64,000 nucleotides of DNA from Timema cristinae (Eukaryota; Arthropoda; Insecta; Phasmatodea; Timematidae), in NCBI GenBank assembly GCA_039000515.1, contig JBCFYV010011172.1, forward strand, positions 78,335,846 through 78,399,845, in the 5' to 3' direction. A model generated the notes under the pieces. It had not been told where the DNA came from and did no database searches. It saw only the letters and a list, made by a program, of their open reading frames with translations. Below, one piece after another: positions 11,138 through 23,234 of the stretch. How positions within the stretch are numbered: the stretch's first letter is position 1; the number at the start of each line of letters is the position of its first letter. Both the position numbers and the translations under genes were made by a program.

Positions 11138-11452
11138 ATGTCTAGTGAATATTCGGCTGCGCTTTTGTCAGCAATCGGCTCGAGTGAGATAGTACAAGGA
11201 AGCTGACAGATTTAGAGATAGGTCATGGTTATTATATCACTAATATAAAAGGCGTGACAACAAGATATGGACGCAGAGTTCTCACCTTGTTGGAGAACAA
11301 ATATAACGTGTGGCTACCGGCTCGATTTTCCCTGCTACCGACGATCAGCTGAGGAGCTCTCCAAAGCAGATCTGCTCTTGGTCTACCGAGGTATTTCCAA
11401 AAACAGCAAGACGGGGGCGCTGATAAACTTCGAAGGTATTTATTACAATCTA
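11138..11452 (+). pseudogene. Broken small Polinton ORF of unknown function
   Basis: The ATG at 11138 opens MSSEYSAALLSAIGSSEIVQ and stops at 11204-11206. The adjacent frame from 11200 continues KLTDLEIGHGYYIT, then TTRYGRRVL and YNVWLPARFS to a stop at 11350-11352. A third frame carries on with LSKADLLLVYRG. The three pieces read as one roughly 100-residue protein with two frameshifts. The order (short N-terminal part, strand-rich TRYG segment, WLPxRFS, then a strand with LVYRG) resembles, from memory, small proteins found with the same polymerase family and possibly an OB-like nucleic-acid binder. I cannot name it. Confidence 0.45.
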
Positions 11453-11469
11453 ATCAACGAAATATGTTT

Positions 11470-13105
11470 GTACAGTGTATGGGGGTTTTTTTCAAACCTC
11501 CCTCTACGCAAATGTGGGTTTTTTTCTCAAAAAAACCTTCCTTCAGGTTATCTTGTGAATGTCACCTCCACCGTGGTTCGGATCCCACGTTAAAACTGGG
11601 GAATCCTTCATTTCATCTTGCCATTAAATCGAAAGATGTATTTTTTTTCCACTCTTACGCAAATGTGGGTTCTTTTTCTCAAAAAAACCCTTCCTTCAGG
11701 TTATCTTGTGATTGTCAGACCACCACCATGGTTCGGATCCCACTTTAAACTAGGGATCCTTCATTCATCTTGCCATTAATCGAAAGATGTTTTTTTTTCC
11801 AACTCTACGCAAATGTGGGTTCTTTTTCTCAAAAAACCTTCCTTCAGGTTATCTTGTGAATGTCAGACCCCACCATGGTTCGGATCCCACGTTAAACTGG
11901 GAATCCTTCATTTCATCTTGCCATTAATCGAAAGATGTATTTTTTTCCACTCTAACGCAAATGGTGGGTTCTTTTTCTCAAAAAAAACCTTCCTTCAGGT
12001 TATCTTGTGAATGTCAGACCTCCACCATGGTTCGGATCCCACGTTAAACTGTGGGTCTTCATTTCATCTTGCCATTAATCAAGATGTATTTTTTTTTTTC
12101 CCAACTCTACGCAAATGTGGGTTCTTTTTCTTCAAAAAAAAACCTTCTTCAGTTATCTTGTTGATTGTCAGACCACCACCATGGTTCGGATCCCACGTTA
12201 AAACGGGGAACCTTCATTTTCATCTTGCCATTAATCGAAAGATTGTTATTTTTTTCCAACTCTACGCAAATGTGGGTTCTTTTTTCTCAAAAAAACCCTT
12301 TCCTTCAGTTATCTTGTGATTGTCAGACCACCACCATGGTTCGGATCCCACGTTAAACTGTGGGTCCTTCATTTCATCTCACCATTAATCGAAAGATGTA
12401 TTTTTTTCCAACTCTACGCAAATGTGGGTTCTTTTTCTCAAAAAAAACCCTTCCTTCAGGTTATCTGTGAATGTCAGTCCTCCACCATGGTTCGGATCCC
12501 ACGTTAAACTGGGGAATCCTTCATTTCATCTTACATTAATCGAAAGATGTATTTTTTTTTTTCCAACTCTACGCAAATGTGGGTTCTTTTTCTCAAAAAA
12601 ACCCTTCCTTCAGGTTATCTTGTGAATGTCAGACCTCCACCATGTTCGGATTTTCCTCGTTAAACTGTAGGTCCTTCTTTTCATCTTGTCATTAATCGAA
12701 AGATGTTTTTTTTTTTTCCAAACTCACGCAAATGGGGTTCTTTTCCTCTAATTTCTACGAACGCATATTTTCTCAAAAAAACCCTTCCTTCAGGTTATCT
12801 TGTGAATGTCAGACCTTCACCATGGTTCGGATTCCACGTTAAACTGTAGGTCCTTCATTTCATCTTGTCATTAATCGAAAGATGTATTTTTTTTTTTCCA
12901 ACTCTACGCAAATGTGGGTTCTTTTCCTCTAATTTCTACGAACGCATATTTTCTCAAAAAACCCTTCCTTCAGTTATTCTTGTGAATGTCAGACCACCAC
13001 CGTGGTTCGGATTCCACGTTAAACTGTAGGTCCTTCATTTCATCTCACCATTACACATTAGCGTATAAACCGAACGGGTGGTAAGATAATACATAATAGT
13101 CTACG
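11470..13105 (+). repeat. Tandem array of ten units of about 150-180 bp derived from a SINE body
   Basis: ACGCAAATGTGGGTTC recurs at 11506, 11657, 11807, 11955, 12109, 12264, 12416, 12571, 12726 and 12906. Steps are 148-155 bp, and the final step is 180 bp because of an inserted block with TTTCTACGAACGCATA. Each unit holds CATGGTTCGGATCCCACGTT, TTCATTTCATCTTGCC and CCTTCCTTCAGGTTATCTTG. These match the middle of the family A SINE at 27013-27300 and 56565-56875. The last unit runs into the SINE 3' end (ACCGAACGGGTGGTAAGA near 13070). A SINE that landed in the Polinton therefore seems to have had its middle amplified. Frames of 60-130 codons in it are not genes. Confidence 0.85.
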
Positions 13106-13384
13106 CTTCCTCATTGATTCGTTCAAATCTCAGTCAGCTGAATGATAACGCTAAAACAAATAGTAAATGCAAGTATTCAATTGTTATATGATGAACCAAG
13201 ACAAAACTTGAGATTGCCTTTAAGCTAGATAATTGATAAGCATTCAAGCCATACAAGTAGTAGGAATAGAGTTTTCACAGGCGTTGATGCAAGTAAAAGC
13301 AAATTTGAAAGATTTCCTTAAAAGTTTTTAGCATTAAGTTGTGCTAAAGTGTTATATATATTTAGTTAATCTAATTAGAGGTAT

Positions 13385-13550
13385 TCAGTTCCTAGCATCA
13401 ACGTCTTACTACCCGTTCGAGTTATACGCTAATATTTTTAGATATAAGAAGTGTACTCGCTTTTGCACGAAGTAGAATTGTAAACCTTTTTGAGAAAATC
13501 ACACCTCAGTACACGCGACCTAGATTCGAACCTTGATCCTTCTCACTCTT
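13385..13550 (-). mobile_element. Degenerate SINE (family B) inside the Polinton
   Basis: The plus strand shows CGTCTTACTACCCGTTCG, then GAAGTGTACTCGC and GATTCGAACCTTGATCC. These are the family tail, middle and B-box regions in the order expected for a minus-strand copy. No target duplication was found. Confidence 0.6.
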
Positions 13551-13559
13551 ACACACACA

Positions 13560-14099
13560 AAACGATTCAGACCTGAATTAAACACACATTAGCTTCAATG
13601 TTTGTATATCATGGCTTCATGAACGGCTGACTAGACGTCCCTGTTTTTGTTTTTATAGCTGTCTCAGAGCCGCTCGAAGAGATCATAGAGCAATTGACCC
13701 GAATGAAGAAGATAATACTGAGGGGAAGTAGGGCCTTTTTTAGAGCATAGTGCACCCGAAAAATGTCAGAACCACCGATAAAAACGTTTGCGTTTATCAC
13801 CTCCTATAATTGTATCTCGGCAAACTAATGGGAATAGGGTGTACACTCTCACAGATCTAGACACAAATGAACACTCTTAATTAGATACTTGAAACATGAC
13901 GTTGCACTACGTGAGGGTAAGTTGTATAACGCCTAATTGAACATATACCTGGCCAGATTAAGACCTCGAGTCTACTGATATCAGACCATGACCATATAGA
14001 CGTACAGATCCAAAGACTTTTAACCTTATCACGAACTTAGGTACAGGATTTACTCAGTTTAGGCTTTACCTGGAGCCGCTAGGACTTCTATTAAACTTA
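13560..14099. other. Polinton sequence upstream of the polymerase
   Basis: There are stops in all frames. A 63-codon minus-strand frame at 13609-13800 has no recognised domain. Part of 13850-14100 may be the decayed N-terminus of the polymerase, but I cannot show it. Confidence 0.3.
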
Positions 14100-17000
14100 T
14101 TGAACAAGCATAACGCTCGACGTATAAAGACATACTCAATCAGTAACGAGTTACCCTACAAGGATGTTGTACAGTTTCTCGTTGCGTGCGGAGATATTTA
14201 TGTAAAAACTGTAGAAAAAGAATCAAACGCGAACGGCCCTATAAAGGTAAATTGTAGCCTCATTTGCGAGTTAAGCATCCTACTGATGATAAGAATTGAA
14301 AAGGGTTATTTCAATTCTTCTCTATACAATGCATTTAAACGCACTAAACTTAGAGGAAAAATATGAGAATAACGTGCTCTTCCCACTCCTTGCTCAGATT
14401 GAGGGCTTTGTTTCTAGAGACTCAGGGTGGATGTACAACGGTACGTTGGAAATGAAGTAAATTTCTCGGAAAAACACTGCTTTCACGATCGGTGCCCCGC
14501 GTTCGAACCCTGAAACTATTGCCAGACGTAGAGCGTTTGATAAATGTTCAAGCCGAAGAAGGACTTTGCTTCCCAGTATCCGTATTGGCGTGCCTCTTTG
14601 AGCCGACAGGGTTAGCTCAGCGTTTATCGTCCTATCCTAATTTTCGTGACGTGTTGAATCTAGATGGGATTCCGCTTTCCGTCGAAATGAGATATATTGA
14701 ACGCTTCGAAAGGCTTAACGATATATCTGTTAATGTGTACACTGCAAAACACGAAGGCAGTGATTCTTATGTGGACACTGCAGACAACTCTAAAAAAAAA
14801 TAGTGATCGTTCCCGTACATTCAGCGCTAAAGAGTGTGCTAGACATGTTCATTTATTCATGATAAAAGTACATGGGACGGAAAATTATCATTTCAGTGCA
14901 ATCAAAAATCTGTCACGATTAATAAACCCTCAACTAGCCCCCCCTTGTCTGATACAAGACGTAGGTATTTTGTGACCGTTGTTTGAGCTCTTTTCTGACT
15001 GAAAATAAACTTGTAAAACATAAAGAAACGTGTAAAAAATTTGGAGCGGTAAGGATACATTCCTCAAGGGGAAAATAAATTCCTGTCGTTCTCAACAGTA
15101 TAAACAACAGGAGAAAAACAGGATTTATTGTGTACGCCGACTTGGAGAGTTTACTCGTGCCTATAGAAACGTGTGATCCTGACACAAAATTTTCTTATAC
15201 TGAGAATGTACAAATCATGTAGCCTATTTCTGTAGGCATGTACACTAAATGCATTTTTAATGATAATCTCTCAGAGTACCGTCACTTCACGGGAAAAGAT
15301 GTACAGATCAATTTGTTTGAAGCTCTCGTAGATACGGCAAAGCGCGTACTAGATTATTATAGTACTGTAGTTCCAATGACGCCGCTAACCCTGCTCAAAG
15401 AGATGCTCACAATACGGCTACACATTGTCATATCTGTGAAAAACCCTACGCGAATGATGATATCCCGCGTTATGGATCATTGTCACTTGACGGGACTTTA
15501 CCGTGGTAGCAGTCACGCAGGGTGTAATATTAATTACAAGAACCCTAGTCATCTGAGCGTGGTCATTCATAAGCACGATGCTATGATAATTATTTCCTTC
15601 TCGAATCACTTTTGAACGTAGAGAAACTGATCCGTTCACAGGGGAGACCGTTATTGTCAATCCAGGAAAGTTAAGGTTATTGGCGAGACAATGGGTAGAT
15701 TCAAAGTAATCATGAAATATATTCAGCACGGATTTCGAGGGATCACAATTAAAATTATAGATAGTTTCAGCTTTCTGTGTACCTCCCTAGAGAAATGCGT
15801 ATCTTACCTCGAACCTGAGCAGCTTAAAATCACTCGTAAGTATCATCCTGATGATGAACGTTTCAAACTAGTCGCTCGTAAAGGGTGTTCCCTATGACTA
15901 TATAGATTCATTTGAGCGACTGAACGAGACTCAGTTACCGAGCAAAGATAAATTTTATAACGCGCTCACGGATACTCATATCTCTCAGGAAGACTATGGT
16001 CACGCCTGTAAGGTTTGGCGCCTATTCGAATGCAAGAATCTTTGGGATTACTCGAACCTCTACCTTCATACCGACGTAACACTACTAGCTGACTCTTGAG
16101 AACTTTCGTGATCTTTGTATGAAAACGTATAGGCCTCGATCCGGATGGTCTCTTACGGCCCCCAGTCTAGCGTACCAAGCTCTATTGAGAATAACCAGGT
16201 ACGGCTCGAATTAATAGATGACGTAGATATGCATCAATTCATTGAGGAGCTATTCGAGGAGGGATATGTTTTCGTAGCTAATCGTCATTCTGTAGCTAAT
16301 AATCGTTATATGAGTTCTTTGACCGTTCCAAACCAGAGTCTTACCTCGTTTATCTAGACGTGAATGGACTCTATTCATTTAGCATGTTGAGCTCATACCC
16401 TAGGGGGGTTTCAGATGGCTTGAAGATATGAAATTGAACGCTTGGACGTGCTAAACGTGGAGGACGATGCGGATACAGGTTATATCTTGCAGTAGATTTG
16501 AATACCCACAAAATGTACATGACGCTCATTCTGACTTGCCGTTCTGTCCTGAGAAAGGATTCCACCCGTAGGGAAACACGAGAAATTGTTAACGACTCTA
16601 GCTGATAAAACTAGGTACGTCATTCACTATCGTCATCTAAAGTTATGTTTAGTGAATGGGTTGAAACTGACGAGAGTCCACCGTGTTCTCAGTTTCAAAC
16701 AATCTCCGTGGATGGCCCCGTATATTAAGCTGAACGCGGAAATGAGGAGCAAAGCGAGCAATCAGTTTGAAAACATGTTTTTCAAATTGATGAACAACGC
16801 CGCATTCGGCCGTCTTATATCTAACAAGAGGGCCTACCGTACGATAAAAATAACTACCAGGTGGGAAGGTAAATTTGGGGCTGGTAACCTTATAGCCAGT
16901 CCAAACTTTAAAAACCGTATGATTGTATCAGAAAACCTGGTTATCATTGAGATGGAACCGCAGGAGATTTACTTTGATATGCCAATTTATGCGGGATTCG

Positions 17001-17641
17001 CCATTTTGGAAATCTCTAAAGTAGTCATGTACGGCCTACATTACCAGATCATGGTTCCTGCCTTCCCACCAGGTACACTAAAACTCCAATACACTGACAC
17101 AGACTCGCTCCTCTACTATATAACAGTCGAGGACGCCTACCGACGACTTATCCCGTTAGCTAACGACTATCTGGACACCTCCACTTACGGCCCAGACAAT
17201 GTTTACGGCATGCCTGTAGTAAATAAAGGGGTACTCGGTAAACTAAAAGATGAGACTCGAGGTCGGGTCATCACTGAGTTCATAGGTTTACGCCCTAAAC
17301 TCTATTCATTTGCTGTACAAGGGGGTGGTGAGATGCTTAAGGCTAAAGGTGTCAAGAGTAGTGCGTTAAGAACGCTCTCTTTAGAGGACTATCGTAATTG
17401 TTTAACTAATGAAACAGTAGTCATGAGAGAAGCTCGTTCAATAAGAGCTGTAGGATTTAAACTTTACACTCAAAAATTTAATCGGGTTGCACTTTGCTCT
17501 ATCGATGATAAACGATACGTGTTAGCTGGATCAGTCAGAACTCTACCTTGGGGTCATTACTCAATAGGGGAGCAACCAACTACCTCCTTCCAAGAGACGA
17601 TGATTGAAGCTGGACCATCATGTACGGGTGTCAGTGAGTGA
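14100..17641 (+). pseudogene. Protein-primed family B DNA polymerase, frameshifted
   Basis: Pieces in several frames follow the order of the DNA_pol_B_2 family of Polintons and related viruses. An N-terminal part has RDSGWMY (about 14420), then EEGLCFPVSVLACL and NLDGIPLSV (14540-14690), KNLSRLINPQLA (14905), FIVYADLES at 15120 (exonuclease Asp/Glu), DHCHLTG at 15477, VPYDYIDSF (15890) and LHTDVTLLAD (16068). From 16586 a 351-codon frame is open to 17641. It holds KLMNNAAFG (residues 67-75, motif B), YTDTDS (159-164, catalytic Asp pair), GLRPKLY (214-220) and a WGHYS end. At least eight frameshifts or stops interrupt the upstream half, so no full enzyme can be made. A whole enzyme would replicate the element from a protein primer. 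Confidence 0.9.
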
Positions 17642-18450
17642 TCTACAGGCATCTACTATCCCTTACGTCAATGTTAGTGCTCTTTTTAAAAAAAAAAAGA
17701 CTTGAGAAAAAATAAACTAATTTAGCACATGTTTTCTGTAGGTATAGTCACTAGAAAAAATGTTAGTGCTTTAAAAAAAAATATGCTAATTTAGTATGTA
17801 TTTGTTTAAATAGAGTTTTGATTAATGTCACTAGAAAAAAGACTTGAGAAAAAGCAGGCGTATGTTTTGATTAATGTCACTAAAAAAACACAAATGTTAG
17901 TGCTTTAAAAAGACTTGAGAAAAGTATTCTTGCTCTGTAACTAATTTAGCGCGTGTATCTGTTTAAAAAAAATGTTTATCATTATATTCATTAAATAGAG
18001 TTTTCTGTGTATATATGTTTCGATTAATGCAAAAGTGAATAATTAATGTCACTATACCTTTATCATTAGTGCTTTAAAAAAGACTTGACTGAAGAAAAAA
18101 AAAATACTAATTTAGCGTGTATCTGTTTAAAAAAATGTTTATCATCATATTCATTAAATAGAGTTTTCTGTGTGTGTGTATTGTTTTTTTTTTACCTGAC
18201 CTCTCCAAGATTACAACACGGAGCTCCTAGAGTACATAAGGTAACAGTTAGGGTTAGAACTTAAGTCTCTCTGAGTACAGGCTGGTACAATAACCGGCCC
18301 CAGTTAGGGTTACAAACCTGTCCCCTCCCCCCGGGTTACAACTCGGACCTCTCAGAGACTGATCTGGTACAATAAAAGTCGCTCAGTGTACAGACTGCTA
18401 CAGTCGGGGTTACAAAAAAAAACTTGACTGAAGAAAAAAATATACTAGTT
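17642..18450. repeat. AT-rich short tandem motifs 3' of the polymerase
   Basis: The blocks ATGTTAGTGCTTTAAAAA, AGACTTGAGAAAAA, CTAATTTAGCGCGTGTATC and ATTAAATAGAGTTTTCTGTG recur three to five times in changing order up to 18180. From 18190 to 18420 follows CTCTGAGTACAGGCTGGTAC-type sequence (also at 23090-23220). The first blocks reappear inverted at 22993-23090. Not coding. Confidence 0.6.
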
Positions 18451-18454
18451 TGGG

Positions 18455-18990
18455 ATGTATCTGTTTAAAAAAAACTATGCTATAAAAAAACTGATTTTTT
18501 TTGCTGCTATGTATGTTTCATTCAGAGCAAGAAAATATCATTTAGATATGTATTTTTTTCCAGCCTATTCGAGGGAAGGAAGGCTATACCCATCATCTCC
18601 TACTTTGAGAGAGGGGAGGAGAGGGAGAGACGGAGAGATAGAAAGAGGGGAGAAGAGAGAGAGACAGAGAGATAGAAAAGATCATTTTAGATATGTTTTT
18701 TTCCCATCCTAGTCGAGGAGAGGAGGGCTATACCTGCCAGCTCCTACTCCGAGAGAGAGAGAGAGAGAGAGAGACATTTCTCTCCCTCCTCTATACACAT
18801 GTTAAAAGTAGTTTACGTAGCTGTTTAAAATTGAAGGTCTAATTTTCATGGAAATAGCTTTATCTGACGGCTAGAAAAGTTTCTAAAAGGGAAGGAGGGC
18901 TATACCCATCATCTCCTACTCTGAGAGAGAGGAGGAGAGGGAGAAGACGGAGAGATAGAAAGAGGGAAGGTGAGGAAGAGAGAGGCAGAG

Positions 18991-19028
<38 letters not shown>

Positions 19029-19400
19029 ATCATTTTAGATATGTATTTTTCCAGCCTAGTCGAGGAGAGGAGGGCTATACCTGCCAGCTCCTACTCCGAG
19101 AGAGAGAGAGAGAGAGACATTTCTCTCCCTCCTCTATACACATGTTAAAAGTAGTTTACGTAGCTGTTTAAAATTGAAGGTCTAATTTTCATGGAAATAG
19201 CTTTATCTGACGGCTAGAAAAGTTTCTAAAAGGGAAGGAGGGCTATACCCATCATCTCCTACTCTGAGAGAGAGGAGGAGAGGGAGAGACGGAGAGATAG
19301 AAAGAGGGAAGGTGAGGAAGAGAGAGGCAGAGAAAGAGGAGAGAGAGAGAGAGAGAAAAGATCATTTTAGATATGTATTTTTCCAGCCTAGTCGAGGGAA
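18455..19400. repeat. GA-rich low-complexity region with a 343-bp tandem duplication
   Basis: Purine tracts (GAGAGAGA...) alternate with AGATCATTTTAGATATGT and GAGGGCTATACC blocks. A segment containing CTATACACATGTTAAAAGTA occurs at 18791 and again at 19134, 343 bp later and nearly identical. Related sequence is next to the right terminal repeat (25265-25580). Frames of 78-85 codons here reflect the absence of stops in purine runs. Confidence 0.7.
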
Positions 19401-19421
19401 GGAGAGCTATACCCGCCACCT

Positions 19422-22400
19422 GTTAGAATGGAAGGTATATCCGGTTCATGATAACATAGTGTTAGAATGGGAGGTATATCCGGTTCATGATAACATAGTG
19501 TTAGAATGGACGGTATATCCGGTTCATGATAACATAGTGTTAGAATAGGAGGTATATCCGGTTCATGATAACATAGTGTTAGAATGGGAGGTATAGCTGG
19601 TTCATGATAACATACTGTTAGAATGGGAGGTATATTCAGTTAATGATAACATAGTGTTAGAATGGGAAGGTATATCCGGTTAATGATAACATAGTGTTAG
19701 AATGGGAGGTATATCCGGTTCATGATAACATAGTGTTAGAATGGGAGGTATATCCGGTTAATGATAACATACTGTTAGAATGGGAGGTATACCCTGTTAA
19801 TGATAACATACTGTTAGAATGGGAGGTATATCCGGTTAATGATAACATAGTGTTAGAATAGGAGGTATATCCGGTTCATGATAACATAGTGTTAGAAAGG
19901 GAAGGTATATCCGGTTAATGATAACATAGTGTTAGAATGGGAGGTATAGCTGGTTCATGATAGCATAGTGTTAGAATGGGAGGTATATCCGGTTCATGAT
20001 AACAAACTGTTAGAATGGGAGGTATATCCGGTTCATGATAACATAGTGCTAGAATGGGAGGTATATCAAGTTCATGATAACATAGTGTTAGAATGGGAGG
20101 TATAAGCTGGTTCATGATAACATAGTGTTAGAATAGGAGGTATATCCGGTTCATGATAACATAGTGTTAGAATGGAGAGTATATCCGGTTAATGATAACA
20201 TAGTGTTAGAATGGGAGGTATATCTGGTTCATGATAGCATAGTGTTAGAATGAGAGGTATATCCGGTTCATGATAACATAGTGTTAGAATGGAGGTATAG
20301 CTGGTTCATGATAACATACTGTTAGAATGGGAGGTATAGCGGTTCATGATAGCATAGTGTTAGAATGAGAGGTATATCCGGTTCATGATAACATACTGTT
20401 AGAATGGGAGGTATATCCGGTTAATGATAACATAGTGCTAGAATAGCAGGTATAATCCGGTTCATGATAGCATAGTGTTAGAATGGGAGGTATAATCCGG
20501 TTCATGATAACATAGTGTTAGAATGAGAGGTATAATCCGGTTAATGATAGCATAGTGTTAGAATGGGAGGTATAGCTGGTTCATGATAGCATAGTGTTAG
20601 AATGGGAGGTATAGCTGGTTCATGACAACATACTGTTAGAATGGGAGGTATAGCTGGTTCATGAATAGCATAGTGTTAGAATGAGAGGTATATCCGGTTC
20701 ATGATAACATACTGTTAGAATGGGAGGTATATCCGGTTAATGATAACATAGTGCTAGAATGGGAGGTATATCCGGTTCATGATAGCATAGTGTTAGAATG
20801 GGAGGTATATCCGGTTCATGATAACATAGTGTTAGAATGAGAGGTATATCCGGTTAATGATAGCATAGTGTTAGAATGGGAGGTATAGCTGGTTCATGAT
20901 AGCATAGTGTTAGAATGGGAGGTATAGCTGGTTCATGATAACATACTGTTAGAATGGGAGGTATATCCGGTTCATGATAACATAGTGTTAGAATGGGAGG
21001 TTATCCGGGTTAATGATAACATAGTGTTAGAATGGGAGGTATAGCTGGTTCATGATAGCATAGTGTTAGAATGGGAGGTATATCCGGTTCATGATAACAT
21101 AGTGTTAGAATGGGAGGTATATCCGGTTAATGATAACATAGTGTTAGAATGGGAGGTATATCCGTTTCATGATAGCATAGTGTTAGAATGAGAGGTATAT
21201 CCGGTTCATGATAACATACTGTTAGAATGGGAGGTATATCCGGTTCATGATAACATAGTGTTAGAATGGGAGGTATACTGGTTCATGATAACAACTGTTA
21301 GAATGGAGGTATATCCGTTCATGATAACATAGTGTTAGAATGGAGGTATATCCGGTTAATGATAACAATAGTGTTAGAATGGGAGGTTAGCTGGTTCATG
21401 ATAGCATAGTGTTAGAATGGGAGGTATATCCGGTTCATGATAACAAACTGTTAGAATGGGAGGTATATCCGGTTCATGATAACATAGTGTTAGAATGAGA
21501 GGTATATCCGGTTAATGATAACATAGTGTTAGAATGGGAGGTATAGCTGGTTCATGATAGCATAGTGTTAGAATGGAGGTATAGCTGGTTCATGATAACA
21601 TAGTGCTAGAATGGGAGGTATATCCGGTTAATGATAACATAGTGTTAGAATGGGAGGTATATCCGCTTCATGATAACATAGTGTTAGAATGAGAGGTATA
21701 TCCGGTTCATGATAACAAACTGTTAGAATGGGAGGTATATCCGGTTCATGATAACATAGTGTTAGAATGGGAGGTATATCTGTTCATGATAACATAGTGT
21801 TAGAATGGAGGTATATCCGGTTCATGATAACATAGTGCTAGAATGGGAGGTATATCCGGTTCATGATAACATAGTGTTAGAATGGGAGGTATAGCTGGTT
21901 CATTATAACATAGTGTTAGAATAGGAGTATATCCGGTTCATGATAACATAGTGTTAGAATGGGAGGTATATCCGGTTAATGATAACATAGTGTTAGAATG
22001 GGAGGTATATCTGGTTCATGATACATAGTGTTAGAATGGGAGGTATATCCGGTTCATGATAACATAGTGTTAGAATGGGAGGTATATCCGGTTCATGATA
22101 ACATAGTGTTAGAATGGGAGGTATATCCGTTTCATGATAACATAGTGTTAGAATGAGAGGTATATCCGGTTCATGATAACATACTGTTAGAATGGAGGTA
22201 TATCCGGTTCATGATAACATAGTGCTAGAATGGGAGGTATATCCGGTTCATGATAACATAGTGCTAGAATGGGAGGTATATCCGGTTCATGATAACATAG
22301 TGTTAGAATGGGAGGTATAGCTGGTTCATGATAACATACTGTTAGAATGGGAGGTATATCCGCTTCATGATAACATAGTGTTAGAATGAGAGGTATATCC

Positions 22401-22510
22401 GGTTCATGATAACATACTGTTAGAATGGGAGGTATATCCGGTTAATGATAACATAGTGTTAGAATGGGAGGTATATCCGGTTCATGATAACATACTGTTA
22501 GAATGGGATT
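19422..22510 (+). repeat. 39-bp minisatellite, about 79 tandem copies
   Basis: The unit begins GTTAGAATGGGAGGTATATC and ends TTCATGATAACATAGT. The span of 3075 bp from the first to the last GTTAG gives about 79 units. Variants (TTAATGATAAC, ATAGCTGG, ATACTGTT, ATAGCATAG) recur in patterned runs, suggesting higher-order amplification. The unit is 13 codons. The first copies are open as repeats of LEWEVYPVHDNIV, but 1-2-bp indels in many units break every long frame, so the array as a whole is not coding. The minus strand gives similar short frames for the same reason. Confidence 0.97.
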
Positions 22511-22975
22511 GGAAAGGTGATGAAGATTTCCAGCGTTATAAACTCAAACATAAGGGGTGAGGGTTTTTTGAAAAAAAGATCATTTCGATTAAGTCGTTTA
22601 GGGATATAATCCATTATTCGGCCCAGCTCACGAGTTGACCGTCCGCATCGAACTCGCATTTGGAGAGCGGAACGCCTCAGTTCACCCTGCCAAGATTCGA
22701 TCCTCAATCGCATCGTGGGGGATGGGGAGGGAGAGCGGAAAACCAGGCTAAGATTCGAACCACGATCTTCCCGGAGAGTGGAAAACCGATCCTCAGTTCA
22801 CCCTGCCAAGATTCCTCCCCTACGGGAACCTACATCTGCTTGGAGGGAGAGTGGAAAACCAGACCAAGATTCGAACCACAATCTTGAACCTACATTTGAA
22901 GAGTGGAAAACCGACCCTCGGTATCCGAATGTATCGTGAGTAAAATCGTTCTTCCTGGAAGGTGGGCCTGCATTT
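22511..22975. repeat. Cluster of SINE-like head and body fragments
   Basis: CAAGATTCGA, CCACGATCTT/CCACAATCTT, GAGAGTGGAAAACC and CAGTTCACCCTGCC recur around 22675-22900. These are the B-box and body phrases of the family B SINE (compare GAGTGGAAAAC and GATTCGAACCTC near 31 and 48 kb). Several partial copies lie in the same orientation, as if a SINE end had been multiplied. Overlapping frames of 65-75 codons are not genes. Confidence 0.5.
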
Positions 22976-22989
22976 GCTTGGAGAGAGGT

Positions 22990-23225
22990 TCTCAAGTCTT
23001 TTTTTAAAGCACTAACATTTTTTTCTAGTGACTATACCTACTGAAAACTCTTTTTAAACAGATATGCGCTAAATTAGTTTATTTAGGTCTCTCAGAGTAC
23101 AGACTGGTACAATAACCAGCTTCAGTCAGGGTTACAACCTGTCCTCTCCAGGATTTCAACTCGGACCTCTCAGAGACCAATCTGGTACAATAAAAGTCGC
23201 TCAGTGTACAGACTGATACAGTAAA
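22990..23225 (-). repeat. Rearranged copy of sequences from 17.7 and 18.2 kb
   Basis: AAGTCTTTTTTTAAAGCACT and TTTTTTCTAGTGAC are the reverse complement of blocks at 17690-17790. They are followed by TCAGAGTACAGACTGGTAC and TAAAAGTCGCTCAGTGTAC, which are in direct orientation relative to 18270-18395. A segment has been copied and partly inverted within the element. Confidence 0.65.
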
Positions 23226-23234
23226 CAATTGCTT

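Noticed and set aside
11464..12625. A series of 60-108-codon frames
   Set aside because: Each is the same SINE-derived unit read through; the repeat unit explains them fully.
19915..20115. 66-codon minus-strand frame with PPILTLCYHEPD repeats
   Set aside because: It is the antisense reading of the 39-bp minisatellite, and indels end it quickly.
19422..22510. CRISPR-like repeat array
   Set aside because: Units are contiguous 39-mers without unique spacers, and the setting is an animal genome. It is a minisatellite.
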